A stretch of DNA of 64,000 bases from Crocodylus rhombifer. Lineage: Eukaryota; Chordata; Crocodylia; Crocodylidae. Location: the NCBI GenBank assembly GCA_038503035.1, contig JAVSML010020427.1:2311-66310 (forward strand). The letters run 5' to 3'. A program made the position numbers and the translations under genes. Numbering within the stretch: the first letter of the stretch is position 1; each line of letters begins with the position of its first letter. Below are positions 58,811 to 64,000 of this stretch, piece by piece. The notes beneath the pieces are model-generated. The model did not search any database. It was not told the origin of the DNA and was given only the letters and a program-made list of their open reading frames with translations.

Positions 58811-59279
58811 CAGTAGATGTGCCTACATGTGCAATTAAGTCAAAGCAATAAATTACGGTGCTTATCCTGCTTGAGTTTATTGCTCCTGAGCACTGTGTTT
58901 GTACATGCTCCTGGGACTGCAGCACATTGATTCAGCTCAGAGTAGCCCTGGGTTGGTCAGCCTGCCTGCCTGGGGCTGCTCCAACCCAGCTAAATACTGC
59001 AGGGGGGCTGGTTGGGACATGAGGGTGTTCCAGTGCAGGGCTAGCTGGAAGGCAGCCCCTGCACTGAAGCAGCCGTGTGCCCCAGCCAGCCACTCTAGCA
59101 TCTACACATGCGTTGCAGCAGAGTAAAAAATCCCGCAGCGGGATAGTACTTGTAAATGTTTGAAATGTTCAGTAGTTTGTAAATGCAAGTACTATCCTGC
59201 TGCTGAGTTTTTTAAAAATGATATAAGCTAATTAGTTTACTCCTGCCTAATAGCACTACACTTGTAGACATTTACTGCT
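58811..59279. mobile_element. MITE-like element (GTGCCTACATGTG termini)
   Basis: The left end CAGTAGATGTGCCTACATGT matches the inverted right end CAGTAAATGTCTACAAGTGT. It contains a secondary palindrome at 59123-59216. Confidence 0.5.
59123..59216. repeat. Palindrome, arms about 38 nt
   Basis: TAAAAAATCCCGCAGCGGGA then TAGTACTTGTAAATG is mirrored by CATTTACAAACT-side sequence (TTTGTAAATGCAAGTACTAT then CCTGCTGCTGAGTTTTTTA). Confidence 0.65.
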
Positions 59280-60157
59280 CAGTTAATTAGTCAACTCCTC
59301 AGTAAATGTCTCATGTCAATGCACTCACTGGTGAGTAAAAGGTTCATTAGGTTATAAGAAAATATTCTGTGGACCTGATTTTCCACTCAGTTAGTGTAGT
59401 CATTTGTCCTTGTCCAATATAAATCCCTAGTGGATGTGAAGCACTTCCATTCTTGATTACTATTTTTCGGGTTAATTTTTGAGTGGTACAATTGATTCCA
59501 CAAAATACAAATATTGTGTTTTTCCCTGTTATGTTTGCTAATATTCTTTGTATTCATAAAACTCCCCCTAAAATGTAATTCACTCAGGCTTAAGTTAATT
59601 GGCTTGCACATAACGTTTGCAGACTGATAAGGTTTGGCATGGCAGAAGGGTCTGCGGCACCACAAACTGTACCTCTGCACTGATCTGGATGTTCCCAGTT
59701 AGGCTAATTTATCTTAACTTTTTTTCCCTCCTTTCAGTTGATCCAGCATTATTGTGTCAGCATCCAAAGATCCCATATGCGCAGTCTCATTTCTACATCA
59801 ACTTATTTACTGAGCAAAAAAACATGTTAATGATGGAAGAAAGAATCTATTTGTAGATCTCACAATTCTACTTGCCTTTAAAAAAAATAGATAAGTTTTG
59901 CTTTTTTAAAAGCAAAATTAACCTGTTTAATATTATCATGTCCTTTTAAAGTTGGGTTTTTTTGTGGTCATTGGGTAAACAACATGATTTTAAATAGAAA
60001 AAGACATGCCTCAGAACCTGTTTTTAAAAGGTGACTGTTATCCTTGAAATGGGACATTGCTCTATAGAAAATTTATCAGAGAGGTCCTTCTTTTTTAGAA
60101 AATAAAATAGTTTAGCACAAATTATATCATAACTCAAAAGCCCCATTTGCTTTTGTA
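59280..60157 (+). other. Intron sequence, nothing recognised
   Basis: AT-rich. No gene or named repeat is seen. Confidence 0.45.
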
Positions 60158-60350
60158 GACAAGGTTCTTTGGGTGAATCTGATATCTTTTATTAGACCAA
60201 CTTAAATAGTTGGAAAACAATTATTAAGCAAGCTTTCAGGTTCAAAAAGCCTTTGTCAGGCTGAGGAAATCTCTGCAGTTGGTGTGTGCTCTTCCTGGAC
60301 GGAATGACAAGTAAAGAAGCCAGAGGCTGGTCTGGTAGCCAGTGAAAATG
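60158..60350 (-). mobile_element. One-armed relative of the foldback at 38974-39288
   Basis: GACAAGGTTCTTTGGGTGAA, then TATTAGACCAACTTAAATAG and GTCAGGCTGAGGAAATCTCT, match an arm of the 38974 element. Similarity continues to CTCTTCCTGGACGGAATGAC. The opposite arm is absent. Confidence 0.7.
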
Positions 60351-60579
60351 TAGTCAGTGAAAATGTAGATTGAGGAGTCAATGTAGAAGTGCAAGTAACA
60401 GTATAATAATGTCTGATGTGCAGTCCTCACAGTTGTGCTTCCTGTATGCCACACATGATAGGAAGGAGGTATGATAGTATGTTTGGACATCAGGTCCCAT
60501 GATACCTTCTTGCTGGTGCAGGGGGAACCCAAGATTGTGATCCTAAGCTCTCCCTGCATTAGCAAGTAGCAAGCTCCCA

Positions 60580-60882
60580 CAGTTGGAAGCTACACAAGCT
60601 GATCCAGGCTCCCAGCTGTGATGGAGTACCATATGCTTCTGTGGCTGGGAGCCTGCATCAGCTAATGGGACCCAGCCATGGGAGCATATGGTGTGTCCCT
60701 GTGTCTAGGAGCTGACAGGGCTCCCAGCTACACCCCCATGGCTGGGAGGCAGAGCCTGCCAATAGAACCAGCCACAAAGTTATTACACATTTTTGTGTAG
60801 GTTGGATGTGTAGTTACAGTTACAGTAATCAGTTGATTAACCACAACTTAGATGTAACATGTACAAGGGGCCTGTAACATAG
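60580..60882 (+). mobile_element. Fragment of the MITE family at 42752-43343
   Basis: GCTCCCAGCT/AGCTGGGAG-type words, AAAGTTATTACACATTTTTG, and the end GATGTAACATGTACAAGGGG parallel the right half of the 42752 element. Confidence 0.5.
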
Positions 60883-60927
60883 TAATTGTGCCCCTGCTGC
60901 ACAGAGCTTGTTATTCAGAAAATCAGG

Positions 60928-61433
60928 TCTAGGGACAGAACTTACACATAAACCAGTATAAGTAATTGGAAACCAGTTCAAATCTGTAACACAACAAAAG
61001 TTCAGTGCACATAAACCCCTTTCAAAATGACTGAAACTGATTTAAGATAAACCTGGATGGATGTAGTAGTATCAGACTTAACTGATTTAGCTTAAATTTG
61101 TTTATTTAACTTCTGTCCCAGATCCCCTTGAAATTCAAGTTAACTCACACTCCCCCAATGTCCCAGGATGCTTTACACCTCCCCAGCAAACCCCACCCTC
61201 ACAGGGTGGGCATCTTATCCTTGGCCCAAGCTGTCTGCTCCAACCCAGCAGGGAAGCAAGCTCTAGTGCTCCCTGGCTTCTGGCCTGTGCCGCAGCAGGC
61301 ATGTGGCTGTATTTCCAGAATTAAAAGTGAATGTCTGTTCACTTGCTTGTCAGTTCAATCTTCACAGCTTAGACTAACCTGCAAAGATTAAATCGATTCA
61401 GCCTCAGGCTTTTTGACTGTCTGTACTTAGCTT
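60928..61433 (-). mobile_element. DNA transposon family A, minus-strand copy
   Basis: The left end CTAGGGACAGAACTTACACA and the right end CTTTTTGACTGTCTGTACTT mirror the family's 3' and 5' termini. The block AGATAAACCTGGATGGATGT matches the family in inverse, as expected for a minus-strand copy. It is shortened internally to about 506 bp. Confidence 0.7.
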
Positions 61434-64000
61434 TAGTGTGTTTCCTTTATCCTCTCCTCTGTGTAGCAAGGGAAAACCATTTCTTTTAATTGCTGGTGTC
61501 TTTAACTAAATTCATCATGTATTTAACTTTATCTCTGTTAGCCTAGATAACAGCATTTTCCCATTAGGTTAGTATTAACAGTTATAGTGATTCATAGTAA
61601 AAAAAATGATTACATGTTGTTAATGAATAATAGCTGTGGGTGAATTAAAAAGGAGTATGCTTTGAAAGTGACTGGAATGTCATCTATTTTAATGCAACTT
61701 GGCATTCAATCCAAAATACCAGATCTCACCTCCTGCTTCTTAACTTTTAAATCTTCAGATTAATGTAGATAATTATAGACCTAGTTATTATTAATGAACT
61801 GAATAGCATTTCATTTCTAGTAGAAATTGTATTTGTATTGAATAATATTTTGGAGAAAATTATTAATTAATTCTAGGACTGTTTCTGTACTATACTACCT
61901 TGAGCAAATTCAGCCAGATGCAACTGTATGGGGGAAAATTCTGTGCTCCTTCTTGCTACTTCTCTCAATGAAGAGTACAGAAGTCAATATTATTACTTTG
62001 TGTCCCAGGCGATGCATAAATTAGAAGCATTCCAAGACAGAAAGTCTATTCTTTGTCACTTGTTTGTGGAGTGCCTTGCACCCTTCTTCCTCACTGTGCT
62101 TTTTAAATTATTCCATAATACTCATGTTAATGAAAGTTGTTTGCGGTTCAAAAAATGCAGTAGTAATTGACTCTTTGGCATTGAGTAGGCCTGTAAGCCA
62201 ACTGTAACTTAAACACTGCTGGAAACAATAAAATCAATTAACAGGAAATAACTTTGATGGAATTTGCGCTGCTTATATAGTATGAGGACTGAAACAAATA
62301 GATGTATGTTATACATTTCCATGTCCACTCGATAAATTATTTCATATTAAGCTACTTGGTCACCAGCTTCTGTTACCAGCCCGATTGAAAAAATGGGCCA
62401 AATCTGGTGTAGTTTAGCCCACTAGGAACCTACACAGAAGCAACTGATTGTCCTGCCATTAATCTACTTAAAATCTGTTTCTTATTTGTGTCAAAGATGA
62501 GAGAGACTATAGCCAGTACCATGATTCAAAGACATCCATCAATTTAGTATGAATGTTTAATTTTTTTTTTTTTTTTTTTGCTTTCCCCTGTATATTTCTT
62601 GGTGGTGATCAGTAGCAGATGAAGGCAAGTTGTTAAATTCCGATTTCCAGAAAAGGGTTTAACAGTAAAGCTCTCTATTGAGGTATCCTGTGAATGCAAA
62701 AGGATGACAATCTCAGCTTTATTATTTCACAATCCTTTATGTGTTCAGGGGAAACCAGTAGAAAGACAATATTTCTGACTGGTGATGCCAACTAATTTTT
62801 CTCTCTGTACTTCAAAGCTGCTACAGATGTCACAGGCCAATTGTCAATGTGGGAGAAGTGTATTATTTTTTCTTTGTAAGTGCCTCTCTGGGCCACAGCA
62901 TGGTGGAAAAACAGAGTATCAGGAATGGTCAGCAATTAAACACCAAAATCATTCACCAAAGTTGGGAAATGAAAGTCTCAGATAAAATTTTGCAAGTTTT
63001 GATGTTACCCAGAATTAGGCACTCAACAATTTCAGTGTTGCCCAGGAATACATTTTCTTGTCTATGAGACTGAATCGGTGCATTTCCCAGGCAAATGCAG
63101 CATGCCTCAACTCAAGCAGCACCATACACTGACAGTCTTCAGGTCAGTGTGTGTGGGTTCAACAGAAGGCAAAACCCGTCTGAACACAGAAATTAATAGA
63201 ACACTATAGGAAAATAATGCTATTGGGAAAATTGATATGATGAGAGATTAAAAAGACTGGGATAGTCTACCATAGGAAGGAAGTAAGAAGGGAAACAATA
63301 AAAATGTACAAGATAGTGAATGATAGAGTAGCTGGGGAACAGAAGCTTCTGCTGTCTCATGATGTGAGAACAAAGGGATGACTGATTAAAAGGGGGTGAT
63401 TTGGAATTGCTAAAAGGAAATGTTGTTTCACACATGAGGCCAAAAACTAGGAAACTAAGAAGTGTCTGAGCATTTGTACTGATAACAAAAATATTCAAAA
63501 TTATAAAGGTCAATGATAATTAAGATTTGGAAGGAAAACCAATCGCTATTAAACACCAAGATGTGGCCCAGTTTAGGGAGCAGAGTATTCCATATGTACA
63601 GGGTTTCACCACCCATCACATCCCTTGCCTACTGGTTAGTCAACATGTAAATAAGCAATTTATTTACTTCAGTTATTTCTAACTGCTGCTTCATTCAGAC
63701 AGGTAATCCCTTTGACTTCATTGGAACTACTGAGTGATTAAAGCAGAAAAGAGAGTTGGTTCTTAAATTTTCAGCATAAATCATCTCCTCCATTTTGGTA
63801 ACAACCTCCATGTAGTCTAAATCACTCTGGTACTGAAGTGGTCCCTACAGGAACCATTGTACACAGCTGTACAGAGATACATTTTTACTCATCTGCTCCA
63901 TGATATGATCTCTGTTGCTGAAAAGAATTTCACTGGGCGTTTTTGCTACCATGTTGCTTATGCACTTAGATCTTTTCCACTATTCTCATTGTACATTTTC
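61434..64000 (+). other. Intron sequence to the window end
   Basis: No DLGAP exon and no other gene is seen. A run of 19 T lies at 62561-62579. TTTGACTTCATTGGAACTAC near 63712 resembles an old amniote repeat. Confidence 0.5.

Noticed and set aside
62561..62579. Poly-T run as the tail of a minus-strand processed pseudogene
   Set aside because: No coding remnant or target duplication lies next to it; it is treated as simple sequence.
40466..64000. Further DLGAP2 coding exon
   Set aside because: No frame with the expected proline-rich or C-terminal GKAP-type residues and splice sites was found; the next exon is presumably beyond the window.

Overview
The window is intronic DNA from a vertebrate neuronal gene. 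Three coding exons on the + strand (5525-5736, 29532-29679, 40246-40465) encode adjoining parts of a SAPAP/GKAP (DLGAP) postsynaptic scaffold protein. Splice phases match across both introns. The peptides resemble DLGAP2 more than DLGAP1, 3 or 4, as far as I can recall these paralogues. The window opens with a donor-like CAG|GTGAGT, so bases 1-4 may be the tail of the preceding exon. The next coding exon lies beyond 64000, so the last 23.5 kb is one unfinished intron.

The organism is most likely a non-avian reptile, with a crocodilian favoured over a turtle. CR1 LINEs of several ages are the main retroelement. Many non-autonomous DNA transposons carry reptile-like termini (for example GGGCACGTCTACA). 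There is a solo endogenous-retrovirus LTR and only a few weak tRNA-like SINE fragments. This assignment is inference from repeat content, not from a search.

Layout. 1-5.5 kb: intron with two DNA-element copies, one holding a long palindrome. 5.5-5.7 kb: first exon. 5.7-29.5 kb: intron with a CR1 whose RT frame is largely open (6.9-9.6 kb), an older CR1 split by a head-to-tail pair of DNA elements (10-12.9 kb), a solo LTR with exact 6-bp target duplications (19-20 kb), a G-run tract (21.1-21.3 kb), a minus-strand CR1 (21.7-22.7 kb) and a decayed PIF/Harbinger-type transposase (23.5-24.3 kb). 29.5-29.7 kb: second exon. 29.8-40.2 kb: intron with a 2-kb terminal-inverted-repeat element flanked by TAA, a decayed CR1 (33.4-35.6 kb) and three long palindromes. 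40.2-40.5 kb: third exon. 40.5-64 kb: intron with more copies of the DNA-element families, an inverted duplication that interrupts a CR1 fragment (47.3/48.8 kb), a young CR1 nested inside a MITE (55.1-57.9 kb) and a hAT-like MITE with an 8-bp target duplication (58.4-58.7 kb).

The only host gene seen is the DLGAP-type gene. Its exons encode R-x-x-S-Y-type repeats that in this family bind the guanylate-kinase domain of PSD-95-like MAGUKs. Everything else is transposon-derived or unclassified intron sequence. I see no operon, CRISPR array, rRNA or tRNA gene, and no convincing new coding system. The unusual signals are structural: nested and tandem transposons, a micro-inversion, an inverted duplication and several foldbacks that would form long hairpins in the pre-mRNA.
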